64,000 bases of DNA from Winogradskya humida (GCF_016862215.1 NZ_BOMN01000100.1:1-64000), one strand, 5' to 3'. Positions 8,390-16,155 are shown, counted from the first letter of the stretch. Numbers and translations: made by a program. Notes: generated from the letters alone by a model not told the origin.

Positions 8390-10016
8390 TCGAGTGGCCG
8401 ACCTCGTCGACCGGGGCGCCGCTCGTGGCGAGCAGTGACTTCAGCCGCCCTGTCGCCTTCGCCACCGAGCTGTCCGAGACCACGAGCAGGCCGTGGACGT
8501 CCGCCGGCTGCGCCTTCAGCGGGTTGCGAGCATCGATTCCGTACGCCGAGGGCACGCCGGCGCCCTTGTACACGAGCCAGACCTGCTCGCCGGGATACCG
8601 CTCGCGCAGACGGTCGGCCAACCGGCCCAGGTCCTGGCCCCAGTCGACGTTCGAGTCGTGCAGCAGCAGATGCGTCCGCGACGGGCCGCCGAACGCCTCG
8701 TTGGCGTACGGCAGGTAGTAGGGAAAGGTCCGCACCGAACTGACCGCGACCGACAGCGCCAGCAGCCCCGCGGCGAGGTGCGCCCACCGCCAGCGCACCG
8801 TGACCACGGCGGCCGCGGCGACGGCGAGGAAGATCGGCAGGAAGATCGCGTAACGGCTGCCGAAGTCCCGCGCACCGGTCATCGCGAGGCCCAGCAGGAG
8901 CGCGGGCGTGACGAGCAGGTAGACGGCGGCCGGGCGCAACCGGGGCACGGCGAGCACCGCGACGGTCCCGGCCAGCCACAGCGCGATCATCCCGAGCGGC
9001 GTCTTCACGAGCAGCGCGGCGGGCAGGTAGTACCAGAGCGACCCCTCGTACAACCGGCCGAACAGGAACCCCTGGAACGTCGAGTCCTCGAACCCGAACT
9101 GGATCCGCACACCGTCGCGGTACGGCTCGGGCAACGGCAACAGATCGACGAACAGCGCCCGCAAACCGTGGATCTCCGGCATCCCCGTCGGTGTCAGGAA
9201 GCGTAACCGCGGATCGATCACGAGATAACAGACCCAGACAACGGCAACGGCGAGCACGGCCACACCCACGGCCGTCGCCACCGCGGTCATCCAGGAACGC
9301 CGCTGCTTCCTGACGCTCAGGAACGCCAGCAGCATCACCACCGGGACCGCGGGAATGACACTCATCCGGGTCGCGATCGCCGCCCCCAGAGCAACCCCCG
9401 CAAGACCCAGATGGAGGTACGCCCGTGAGCTGCGCGCCCGCCACGTCAGCCACACCGCCGTGACGAGGAACCCGATCGCGGGTACGTCCAGCGTCGCCAG
9501 GGAACCGTGCGTGATCAGGTCGGGCGAGAACGCGTACAGGGACAGGGCGAGCACTCCCCCGGCGGTCCCCGTCAGATCCCGCGCGAAGGCGAAGACGACC
9601 AGCCCGAACAGCAGCGTCAGCACGATCATCGGGAGCCGGGCCAGGAACATCAGCTCGTACGGGTCGTTGCCCGCCTCGTAGAGCACGTGCCGCCCGAGCA
9701 GGCTCTGGTTGCCCCGGAACGCGGGATCCAGCTTCGGATGCGCGAACACCAGCCCCGCCGCCATGATGAGCTTCCCGAGCGGCGGATGCTCCGGGTTGTA
9801 CCGCAGGCTGTGCTGCTCCAGGTAACTGACCGCGGTGCCCACGTAGACCGGCTCGTCGATCGTCGGCGTCTGCTGCACCGCGGTGACCACCATGACAGCC
9901 GCCATCTGCCCCAGCAACAGCAGCACCAGCAGCGGCGCGACCCACCTCCGGCGGCGGCGGGGCCGTGTAGTGGCCCCGGGCTCGTCGACGGCGGGTTCCT
10001 CGAGGTCCACGGTCAC
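8367..10016 (-). CDS. GT-C fold (GT39/ArnT-like) membrane mannosyltransferase
   Basis: 549 residues with about eleven to twelve membrane segments and a cytoplasmic Arg-rich N-terminus. The first periplasmic loop has the acidic T-I-D-E-P-V-Y motif followed by YNPEHPPLGKL, as in protein O-mannosyltransferases and ArnT-type enzymes, which use polyprenyl-phosphate sugars. A soluble C-terminal stretch (RERYPGEQVWLVYKGAG) follows. No acceptor protein or second glycosyltransferase adjoins, so acceptor and sugar are unknown. The 161 bp upstream separate it from the biosynthetic locus. Confidence 0.75.
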   Translation of the reverse strand: MTVDLEEPAVDEPGATTRPRRRRRWVAPLLVLLLLGQMAAVMVVTAVQQTPTIDEPVYVGTAVSYLEQHSLRYNPEHPPLGKLIMAAGLVFAHPKLDPAFRGNQSLLGRHVLYEAGNDPYELMFLARLPMIVLTLLFGLVVFAFARDLTGTAGGVLALSLYAFSPDLITHGSLATLDVPAIGFLVTAVWLTWRARSSRAYLHLGLAGVALGAAIATRMSVIPAVPVVMLLAFLSVRKQRRSWMTAVATAVGVAVLAVAVVWVCYLVIDPRLRFLTPTGMPEIHGLRALFVDLLPLPEPYRDGVRIQFGFEDSTFQGFLFGRLYEGSLWYYLPAALLVKTPLGMIALWLAGTVAVLAVPRLRPAAVYLLVTPALLLGLAMTGARDFGSRYAIFLPIFLAVAAAAVVTVRWRWAHLAAGLLALSVAVSSVRTFPYYLPYANEAFGGPSRTHLLLHDSNVDWGQDLGRLADRLRERYPGEQVWLVYKGAGVPSAYGIDARNPLKAQPADVHGLLVVSDSSVAKATGRLKSLLATSGAPVDEVGHSISIYRRP

Positions 10017-10084
10017 GCCGAGAACCTACCCGCTCCCCCGCCAAGCGTCTCTGGCACGGACCCGAACATGGACGCCGGCGATGG

Positions 10085-10177
10085 GATCGCCGCAGCACTC
10101 GGATTACATAGCTATCTATATTCACAAAACATGATTAAAGACGCTAAGGTCTTATTAGGTCACAGAAGGGGTCTAAA
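10085..10177 (+). promoter_or_regulatory. AT-rich promoter region of the biosynthetic locus
   Basis: The intergenic region before the methyltransferase is strikingly AT-rich for this genome (about 10100-10145), with several TATNNT-like hexamers around CATAGCTATCTATATTC. AGAAGGGG at about 10163 serves as ribosome binding site for the ATG at 10178. The composition shift marks the left edge of the locus; the exact promoter cannot be placed by eye. Confidence 0.45.
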
Positions 10178-10936
10178 ATGTCGCAGCAGGATCTTTCGGT
10201 CGCTGCCGGGCCGGTGCCCGGCGATGCTTTCGGGCAGGCCTTACTCAAGGCATGGCGGGCCGACGGGGCTCCCGGAGTGGCATACGAGGTGATAGAGCGG
10301 GACGACGGCATGGTGACAGTGAACGATGTCGCCAAATACCTCGTGCCCGCGCCAGAGTGGAACCCTGTGGAACGTCTGGCCTGCGAACGGGCACACGGAC
10401 GGGTTCTGGACGTCGGGTGCGGTCCCGGGCGGCATGCCGTCCAGCTGATGACCCAGGGCCTGATGGTGATCGGCTTGGAGCCGTCGCCGGGCGCTGCCGC
10501 CGTCGCCCGAGCACGCGACGTCACCGTGGTGGAAGGCACGGTCCGCGGGCTGGAAGCGGAGATCGGCACGTTCGACACCATTCTTCTGGGCGGTCAGAAC
10601 ATCGGCCTTCTGGAAAACCCGGAGTCGGCTCCGGGGCTTCTGCGGAAATTGGCCGGCCGGGGCCGCTCCGGCGCGAGCCTGCTCGGCGTCAGCATGGACT
10701 TCGCGAAAATGCGCAACCCAGTGCACCGGGACTACGCAGAACGCAACCGGAGCGCCGGCCGCCTCGCCGGCCAGCAGCGCTTCCGGGTCCGCGACGGCAG
10801 GCTCGCCACCCCTTGGTTCGACTACCTGATGCCCTCGCCCGCCGAGCTGGAGGCATTGTGCGTCGACACTCCGTGGCGAGTCCACGAATTCGTCACCGAC
10901 GGTCCTCACTACCTTGCCCATCTTCGGCTGGATTGA
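10178..10936 (+). CDS. Class I SAM-dependent methyltransferase
   Basis: 252 residues. The SAM-binding motif I reads VLDVGCGPGRHAVQL (about 79-93), followed by the acidic end of strand 2 (VIGLEPSPGA) and motif IV-like DTILLGGQNIG. N-terminal ~70 residues are helical and probably cover the substrate. The substrate is unknown; it could be the peptide or a small intermediate of the adjacent cluster, or the gene could be unrelated. Codon 22 (10241) is TTA, rare in this DNA. The 3' end lies in a tandem duplication shared with the convergent oxygenase gene. Confidence 0.8.
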   Translation: MSQQDLSVAAGPVPGDAFGQALLKAWRADGAPGVAYEVIERDDGMVTVNDVAKYLVPAPEWNPVERLACERAHGRVLDVGCGPGRHAVQLMTQGLMVIGLEPSPGAAAVARARDVTVVEGTVRGLEAEIGTFDTILLGGQNIGLLENPESAPGLLRKLAGRGRSGASLLGVSMDFAKMRNPVHRDYAERNRSAGRLAGQQRFRVRDGRLATPWFDYLMPSPAELEALCVDTPWRVHEFVTDGPHYLAHLRLD

Positions 10937-10980
10937 GGGCGGGTCAGCGGCCGGCTGGCTTGAGGGCGGGTCAGCGGCGC
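10925..10980. repeat. 27-bp tandem duplication at two converging gene ends
   Basis: CGGCTGG-A/C-TTGAGGGCGGG units start at 10925 and 10952 (27 and 29 bp long), and CGGCTGG occurs again at 10981. The duplication spans the methyltransferase stop codon and the stop of the convergent oxygenase gene, so it has probably altered one or both C-termini. Confidence 0.8.
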
Positions 10981-11900
10981 CGGCTGGAGCCGATCTCCAG
11001 CGCCTCGTGGTCCAGCCCAGCGAGCAGCTGCTCGGCCAGCGCCCGCGGATCCGCGTCGCCGAGCCGTCGCTGGAGTTCTGCGATCAGTCCGGCGAACTCG
11101 GCGACCGCGCCTTCATGGCGTTCTCCGTCGCCGACCATGCCGTAGGCATACTGCCGCCACTCCGGCCGGGCCAGCAAATAGTCACGCAGCGCAGTGGTGA
11201 GCACACTGGTCCAGTGTGGCCCCTTGACGACCAGATTCAGCTGGAGACAAGGACCCGAGGAGTACGTCTCGTGCCACCAACCCCGGGGCAGGAAGATCAG
11301 CCCACCGGCGCCCACTGTCACCTCCCTTGCTCCGTCGGGCATCCGGTCGGGGAAGGGTGCGTCGGCGTAGTGCAGTTGCTTCGGGTCCGGCTGGCGCCGA
11401 CTCGCGGGAAAGCACATGCTGGTCTGGTTGACGATGCTGTCGTTGGGTGCGAGCAGCCAGCGCTTGCTCCCGGACAGCAGCATGGCGAAGTTCACGTCGA
11501 AGTCACTGTGCATGGCAACACCGCTGGCACCGTCCGAACAGAAGACCTCGGCGGTCATCGAGCCGGCCGGCAGGCCGAGCACATCGCACGCGTCGCCCAA
11601 CAGGTCGACGAGACCGGGCACGTCACGCTGAACATGCTTCAAATAACAGGTAAATCCCGCTCCGAGAGCGGGGATGGCACTCTCCCCACCTACCACGGCC
11701 GCGTGGGGGCCCTGTTTACGCAGCAGCGAGACGGTCTGCCGGTAACTGCGAAGCACGGTCTCCGCGGAAGCAAGCTCCGGAATGTCCCGTACCAGGTCAC
11801 CGGTGAGATCCGACCCTGTCCGCACATAGGGATCATCCGGGAAATGCGAATGCCGGAATTCGTCGATTGACAATGGCTTCAAAAATTTTGCAAAGTCCAC
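10971..11900 (-). CDS. JmjC/cupin-type Fe(II)/2-oxoglutarate oxygenase
   Basis: 309 residues from a GTG at 11900 with GGAG seven bases upstream; an earlier in-frame start would add 52 residues with no homology-like character. The metal ligands of the JmjC fold are visible: H-S-D in GVAMHSDFDVNF, and the distal histidine in LPRGWWHETYSSG. SGSKRWLLAP is the usual cofactor strand. Relatives hydroxylate protein or peptide side chains (Asp, Asn, His, Arg), so the 42-residue acidic peptide nearby is a candidate substrate (inference). It diverges from the transposase-like gene across a 136-bp region with repeated GGTTGCA sites. Confidence 0.8.
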   Translation of the reverse strand: MDFAKFLKPLSIDEFRHSHFPDDPYVRTGSDLTGDLVRDIPELASAETVLRSYRQTVSLLRKQGPHAAVVGGESAIPALGAGFTCYLKHVQRDVPGLVDLLGDACDVLGLPAGSMTAEVFCSDGASGVAMHSDFDVNFAMLLSGSKRWLLAPNDSIVNQTSMCFPASRRQPDPKQLHYADAPFPDRMPDGAREVTVGAGGLIFLPRGWWHETYSSGPCLQLNLVVKGPHWTSVLTTALRDYLLARPEWRQYAYGMVGDGERHEGAVAEFAGLIAELQRRLGDADPRALAEQLLAGLDHEALEIGSSRRR

Positions 11901-11976
11901 GTGGGCACTCCAATATGTCGACGGAGTACGGCCCTTTCCCGCCGAAAGGGTCCCATGTGGACATCTGCATGTCAAG

Positions 11977-12010
11977 CAAGGTTGCAACTGATCACAAGTG
12001 CGGTTGCAGT
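11977..12010. promoter_or_regulatory. Repeated GGTTGCA sites in divergent promoter
   Basis: GGTTGCA occurs at 11980-11986, within the palindrome GTTGCAAC, and at 12002-12008. The sites are 22 bp apart, about two helical turns, on the same face of the DNA. They lie between the JmjC-type oxygenase and the transposase-like gene. A related GCGGTTGTA inverted pair follows the transposase-like gene. This looks like an operator; the binding protein is not known. Confidence 0.5.
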
Positions 12011-12036
12011 AACCTCGGAGTAGTAGGGTAACGCGC

Positions 12037-13122
12037 ATGGCAGAAGGTATCGACATCGGGGCGAAAGAATGGGACGAGCGATTCGAGTCATTGTTCTCCC
12101 GGATCGCCGAGCACTTCGGCCGGGCCGAACCCCGCCAGCAGGCACGCTCCTACTTGAAGGCACTGCTATCACCGGTGCGACGTAAGAACGGATGGCAACT
12201 GGCCGAGGCCGCCGGCGATATACGGCCGGACCGGATGCAACGGCTACTGAACTCGGCCAAGTGGGATGTCGACCGCGTACGCGACGAGTTGCGCCACTAC
12301 GTCACCGAGCAACTCGGCGGCGACCGAGGGGTGCTCGTCGTCGTGGAGGCCGCCTTCGCGAAGAAGGGAAAAAAGTCGGCCGGGGTTCAGTGGCAGCGGG
12401 TGGGCTCCGGAGATCCACGGCATTGTCAGGTAGCAGTGTTCCTGGTGTTTGCGGGCCCACGCGGCTGTGCACTGATCGACCGGGAACTGCACCTGCCACG
12501 CCAATGGACGGAGGATCCACAGCGATGCTCCTCGGCCGGAGTGCCGACGCCTGCGCGCTACCACAGCCGAGACGCTCAGGGCGCGATGATGATCGACCGA
12601 GCCCTGGCAGCCGGCGCCCCGGTGACCTGGATCGCGCTCGACCGGAACCAGGCCCGAGCCCGTGAGCTGCGCCACCTGCAGGAACGCGGTGAATACGGCC
12701 TCGTGCTGGAGGTCGACGCCGGCACCGAGCTGCCGATGGCCGGTGGAGCCCAACGCGCGGATGCGCTGATCGGCAGGCTGTCCCCCGCGTTTCAGGGCAT
12801 CGACGGCGACGACCAGCAATGGGCCCGGATCACGCTGCGAGGGCATGCCCGCGCGGCCGGGCGATGGTTACTCTGCGGCCGGTCGCTCGACCGGGCCGGC
12901 TCGGCCTCCTACCACCTGTGCGTCGGGCCGACCGGGACGTCACTGACTGAGCTGGTCGCCGTGGTGCGCAGCCGGGAACGGGCAGCGGACTGCGTCGGGC
13001 AAGCATGCGCCAGCACCGGTCTCGACCAGTACCAGGTCCGCCGGTACAGCTCGTGGTACCGGCACGCCACCCTGTCGATGGCCGCCTATGCCTACGTGGT
13101 TACCTCATGGCCGTTCAGCTGA
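12037..13122 (+). CDS. IS701-type transposase-like protein, catalytic residues lost
   Basis: 361 residues, colinear with IS701-family transposases from the N-terminal RKNGWQLAEAAGD segment to the C-terminal YRHATLSMAAYAYV. The catalytic positions are changed. Where the family has V-D-E-T-G-F-x-K-K-G, this protein has V-V-E-A-A-F-A-K-K-G (V103 for the first Asp). The second Asp is kept (D202, WIALD), but Y-E-V-R is now Y-Q-V-R (Q333 for the Glu). The frame is intact and complete, so it is not simple decay. It cannot catalyse strand transfer by the family mechanism but may still bind DNA. It lies amid a gene cluster that has no other regulator. TTA occurs at codon 278. Confidence 0.8.
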   Translation: MAEGIDIGAKEWDERFESLFSRIAEHFGRAEPRQQARSYLKALLSPVRRKNGWQLAEAAGDIRPDRMQRLLNSAKWDVDRVRDELRHYVTEQLGGDRGVLVVVEAAFAKKGKKSAGVQWQRVGSGDPRHCQVAVFLVFAGPRGCALIDRELHLPRQWTEDPQRCSSAGVPTPARYHSRDAQGAMMIDRALAAGAPVTWIALDRNQARARELRHLQERGEYGLVLEVDAGTELPMAGGAQRADALIGRLSPAFQGIDGDDQQWARITLRGHARAAGRWLLCGRSLDRAGSASYHLCVGPTGTSLTELVAVVRSRERAADCVGQACASTGLDQYQVRRYSSWYRHATLSMAAYAYVVTSWPFS

Positions 13123-13132
13123 CCGGCTAAAT

Positions 13133-13162
13133 GCGGTTGTAAGCGCGAGATTCTACAACTGC
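13133..13162. promoter_or_regulatory. GCGGTTGTA inverted repeat before the peptide gene
   Basis: GCGGTTGTA (13133-13141) and TACAACTGC (13154-13162) form an inverted repeat (8 of 9 positions) with a 12-base spacer, just after the transposase-like gene. The half-site resembles GCGGTTGCA at 12000-12008 on the other side of that gene. It may be an operator for the peptide operon or a weak terminator. Confidence 0.45.
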
Positions 13163-13337
13163 ACTTCGCCGGCCACCTTCTTTCCAATGGGTTGACCTGC
13201 CTCAACACAACGCCGCACCTACGTCGAGAAAAAGGTGGACGTCAATGGCGCTGGCCGATCTCCCACCGTAGCGCTAGATTCCAATCACCGGCATACGCCA
13301 AACCCCTGGCGTGTGAGTTTTCGCAACGGAGGAAGAC
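13163..13337 (+). promoter_or_regulatory. Upstream region of the peptide gene
   Basis: 175 bp without a supportable gene. It should contain the promoter for the peptide operon. A T/A-richer patch occurs around 13178-13195, but no clear -35/-10 pair is visible. The peptide's ribosome binding site CGGAGGAAG ends at 13335. Confidence 0.35.
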
Positions 13338-13466
13338 ATGCAGCAGGAGCAGCAGGTCATCACCGAAGAAAAGGCCAGTGAGGTCGAGGAGCTCGAAAAA
13401 GACAATTTCGAGAAGCTCTTCGGCGACAAGCCGCTGACGATCGTCGACAGCGAGGTCAAGGACTGA
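13338..13466 (+). CDS. 42-residue acidic peptide, candidate RiPP precursor or scaffold
   Basis: The peptide begins MQQEQQVITEEKASEVEELE and ends FGDKPLTIVDSEVKD. It has nine Glu, four Asp and five Lys (net about -8), no Cys, no Trp and no Tyr. GGAGG five to seven bases before the ATG is one of the best ribosome binding sites in the window. The likely layout is a helical Glu-rich leader (about 1-30, with N-F-E-K-L-F-G) and a C-terminal core rich in modifiable side chains (Thr34, Asp37, Ser38, Glu39, Lys41, Asp42). It heads the series of biosynthetic genes and is separated from them by a hairpin. The product class is unknown; no lanthionine, YcaO, ATP-grasp or radical SAM enzyme is present. Confidence 0.7.
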   Translation: MQQEQQVITEEKASEVEELEKDNFEKLFGDKPLTIVDSEVKD

Positions 13467-13539
13467 CTTCCCTTTCCATCGGCCGGGTCCCGGCCTACTG
13501 ACCGGAAGTTTGCCGGTTCCATCGGAAAGTGAACGGAGT

Positions 13540-13578
13540 GGGTGTGACGGGGCGCGTCGCCGATCGGCCGTCACACCC
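13540..13578 (+). terminator. Stem-loop between peptide gene and downstream operon
   Basis: Perfect 11-bp inverted repeat GGGTGTGACGG (13540-13550) and CCGTCACACCC (13568-13578) with a 17-base loop. There is no T tract. Its position just after a short peptide gene fits partial termination or 3' end protection, giving more peptide transcript than enzyme transcript (inference). Confidence 0.55.
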
Positions 13579-13611
13579 GCTTCGCCGGCCGCACGACACA
13601 CCGGAGCAACC

Positions 13612-14943
13612 ATGATTCAACCGTCGGCGCTGGTCTTCGCCGCCTTGCTGGCCCATCAGGCGAGCCGCCTGGCCCAGCACGGCTTCGGCGCCACCCGGCA
13701 CACGTATGCGCCGGTGTTCGGCATCCGGCTGCCGGCACCGGTTACCGCTACCGCACAACTAGCCGCGTTGCCCGCAGCGCTGGCGGTGACAGTGTTCGCG
13801 CCTCATCCGCAGACCGGGCTGATCGCCCTCGCCTGCGTGGTGCTGTGGCTGCTCACATTGCAGCGTCGGATGGCCAACCACGTCTGGATGGGCTTCGTCG
13901 CCGTCGCCGTCCTGACCTTCCTGCCCGCCGCGCTGGCCCCACTCTTCGCCTCGGACCTGCTCGTCGGCCTATACCTGTCGGCTGCCGTGTTCAAGATGCA
14001 CGGGGAATACCTGACCGGGCCGCAGAGCCCCGGCCGGGTGATGACCGCGATCTACCTGCGCTTGCTCGGTCTTCCGCAGCCGCCTGCTGTGCTGGCCGCC
14101 GCGCCCGCTGCCGTGATCGCTGCCGAGTTGGCCGTACCGGTGCTGTTGCTGATCCCGCACGGCGGCGCCGCCGCGCTGATCGTGGCGATCCTGATGCACC
14201 TGGCGTTCGGGGTGTCCGGCAACTTCGAGTTTTCCATCGTCGCCCTCGCCCTCTGGTCGATCGCAGCCGGCGATGTCGACGGGGTGGCCGTCCCGTCCCC
14301 CGCCGACCCGGTGTGGCTGCTGATCCCGGTCTGCGCTGCGGCCGGCTGGCTGCTCGGCCGGTCGCCGTCGGGTCCCCGCGCGGTGCCGGTTCAGCTTCGT
14401 GACGCCGGACAGGGCGCGACGTACGGCTTTTTCTGCGCATTCGCACTGGCCGGCTCGATCACCGATATTCCCGCCCCGCTGGGAGCCCGGCTGGTGCACT
14501 CAGCCGTCACGGTGGGCTTCGTAGTCAACTTCTTGCTCGTGGTCAGCGGTCTCAAACTGGACTGGAGCTTCGCAATGTTCTCCGGTCTGCGGCCGTTCGG
14601 CTCCTCCTGGCTCCAGCGCGGCAGCCGGGCGGGCCAACCCCGGTACTTCACGCTGACACTGCCGGACCGAATCCCCTCCGCCTGGTTACGCGAGGTATCC
14701 CCGGCATTTCTCTACCAGGCGACCCGCGCCGACCAAGTCGTCCACGAGGCGGTCGCGTTTCATCTCGAGGCGATGGCCCGTCGTAGCGGGAGGAGCCTCG
14801 AGCCCCGGTTGGTCGCAGCGCGTGAGTGCGACGGCGTCCGGCAGTTGATGCCTGTAGGGGGCGCGTCGGTGGCGCCACGCCGGCGTGTGCTGCTGTTCCC
14901 CGGCATGGTCTCCCGCAGTTTCACGACGTGTCACCTGGGCTGA
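13612..14943 (+). CDS. HTTM-like multi-pass membrane protein
   Basis: 443 residues starting at the ATG with GGAG six bases upstream. About eight to nine hydrophobic segments fill residues 1-325, then a soluble tail of ~115 residues. The segment LSAAVFKMHGEYLTG and the following membrane helix with ELAVPVLLLIP plus MHLAFGVSGNFEF resemble HTTM proteins, the membrane domain of vitamin K-dependent gamma-carboxylases. Bacterial HTTM proteins are mostly uncharacterised. Adjacent to a Glu-rich peptide, peptide carboxylation or quinone-linked chemistry is conceivable, but catalytic residues cannot be verified here. TTA occurs at codon 359 (14686). Confidence 0.6.
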   Translation: MIQPSALVFAALLAHQASRLAQHGFGATRHTYAPVFGIRLPAPVTATAQLAALPAALAVTVFAPHPQTGLIALACVVLWLLTLQRRMANHVWMGFVAVAVLTFLPAALAPLFASDLLVGLYLSAAVFKMHGEYLTGPQSPGRVMTAIYLRLLGLPQPPAVLAAAPAAVIAAELAVPVLLLIPHGGAAALIVAILMHLAFGVSGNFEFSIVALALWSIAAGDVDGVAVPSPADPVWLLIPVCAAAGWLLGRSPSGPRAVPVQLRDAGQGATYGFFCAFALAGSITDIPAPLGARLVHSAVTVGFVVNFLLVVSGLKLDWSFAMFSGLRPFGSSWLQRGSRAGQPRYFTLTLPDRIPSAWLREVSPAFLYQATRADQVVHEAVAFHLEAMARRSGRSLEPRLVAARECDGVRQLMPVGGASVAPRRRVLLFPGMVSRSFTTCHLG

Positions 14944-14954
14944 ACGGAGATTTG

Positions 14955-15728
14955 ATGGACAACGAACGCGGCAACTTCCTGCACACCGCGGGCTACCGGC
15001 TCGATTACCTGGTCACGGTGCCGGAAAAAATCACCAGTCCGTACCTGCAGGTGCTCTTTCACGGCTTCAGCCGGATCGAGAAACATGTGCCACCGGTTTT
15101 CGCCCGGCGGCAGTGGCCCGGGGCCGACGAAGCGGTGTGCCTGTTCGTCTCCGACCCGATCCACAATCACAACGACGTGTCTTGCTGTGGCTGGTTCCTA
15201 CTCGGCGAGGACGAATTCCTGCCCCGGATCCTGGATCTTCACCAGCACCTGCGCAACCGGTTCGGCCTGGGCGGCACGGTCTGGCACGGTCTGTCCTCCG
15301 GGGGCTACGCTGCACTGAAATACTGCATCTGGGCCGGCGAGGGACTGGCGTTCGTCGTCGCGCCGCACAATGACCCGGAGATTGTGCCGCAATGGCAACG
15401 CGAGGCCGCGCCCTTCGCCGTCCTGCCCGCCATGGCCAAGCCCGCGGTGATCACCGATCTGCTCGGCAGTTGGGACCGGACGGGCACCGATCAGTACCTC
15501 TACGCGGTCATGACTGAGCACGACTCATATTTCGCCCTGCACCACCTGAAGCCGATCATGACCGCGCTTGACTTCGGTTCCAGCGCAAGTGCGGTGGCCC
15601 TGCGCGACGGCCGGGACCACGGGTTCCTAGCCGATGCCGATTACGCTCGGCATCTGGCGGCCGCGACCGGGCGCTGGGAGCAGCGCCGCAGCCGTCGCGC
15701 CGAGGTATCGGCGGTGACGAGTGACTGA
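14955..15728 (+). CDS. Alpha/beta-fold serine hydrolase
   Basis: 257 residues starting 11 bp after the HTTM-like gene. It has an oxyanion-type HGFSR motif (about 37-41), a nucleophile elbow G-L-S-S-G-G (in GTVWHGLSSGGYAALK), a candidate acid in MTEHDSYF and a late histidine in GRDHGFLAD, so a full Ser-Asp-His triad is plausible. In this context it may cleave a carrier thioester, transfer an acyl group or trim the peptide. It overlaps the GNAT gene by 8 bp, so translation is coupled. Confidence 0.75.
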   Translation: MDNERGNFLHTAGYRLDYLVTVPEKITSPYLQVLFHGFSRIEKHVPPVFARRQWPGADEAVCLFVSDPIHNHNDVSCCGWFLLGEDEFLPRILDLHQHLRNRFGLGGTVWHGLSSGGYAALKYCIWAGEGLAFVVAPHNDPEIVPQWQREAAPFAVLPAMAKPAVITDLLGSWDRTGTDQYLYAVMTEHDSYFALHHLKPIMTALDFGSSASAVALRDGRDHGFLADADYARHLAAATGRWEQRRSRRAEVSAVTSD

Positions 15729-16155
15729 GCTGACCGTCCGCCGGGCCGTCAGCGACGACGCGGCCGCGGTGCGCGACGTCTACGGACGCGGGGACACCGC
15801 GGAATTCGCCCGGCGCCTCGGCAACCCCGGTCCCACCTCGACCGAGTATCACCTGCTGGAAGCAGCCGGCACAGCGGTCGCTGTAGTGGCGCTGACCGAA
15901 CTGGGGCGGCTCAGCCCCGGTGCGCCACCTCGGCTCCTGGTGCATGAGATGAAGATTCGGGCGAGCTTCCGCAACACAGGAGTGGCGGCCACCGTGTTCG
16001 CATGGCTGAACCGCGATTTCGGCGCCGGGAAGGACGTCGAGGTGATGCTGCTGAATCCGGCGGACCAGGTCGACGGGGCATTCGCCAGCTGGGGCATCCA
16101 CGAATCTCACCGGGTCAGCAAGTGGCCCGCCCGATACCCGGAGGAGGTCCGATGA
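15721..16155 (+). CDS. GNAT-family acyltransferase
   Basis: 144 residues. The acyl-CoA binding region is visible but non-canonical: the usual R/Q-x-x-G-x-G/A loop reads RASFRNTGVAATVFAWL (about 80-97), giving R-N-T-G-V-A. The C-terminal strand HRVSKWPARYP replaces the usual aromatic end. It starts with GTG at 15721 overlapping the hydrolase stop, and its own stop overlaps the next ATG. GNAT enzymes acylate amines and in some RiPP pathways attach acyl chains to peptides, so it could join carrier-bound acyl units to an amine (inference). Confidence 0.7.
   Translation: MTELTVRRAVSDDAAAVRDVYGRGDTAEFARRLGNPGPTSTEYHLLEAAGTAVAVVALTELGRLSPGAPPRLLVHEMKIRASFRNTGVAATVFAWLNRDFGAGKDVEVMLLNPADQVDGAFASWGIHESHRVSKWPARYPEEVR

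Noticed and set aside
11970..11977. Fourth copy of the dispersed TGTCAAGC repeat near the transposase-like gene
   Set aside because: Only eight to nine bases match and the CAATCATGTC core is absent, so chance is likely.
12037..13122. Active insertion sequence carrying a transposase
   Set aside because: Two catalytic residues are replaced, no target duplication or proper terminal inverted repeats were found, and the flanking genes belong to the cluster.
13245..13271. 8-codon frame reading MALADLPP before the peptide gene
   Set aside because: It has an AGGTGG sequence upstream but is too short to support; it could be chance, and no attenuator structure overlaps it.
13338..13466. Lanthipeptide, lasso peptide or graspetide precursor
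   Set aside because: There is no Cys, no lanthionine synthetase, no lasso cyclase or protease pair and no ATP-grasp ligase in the locus.
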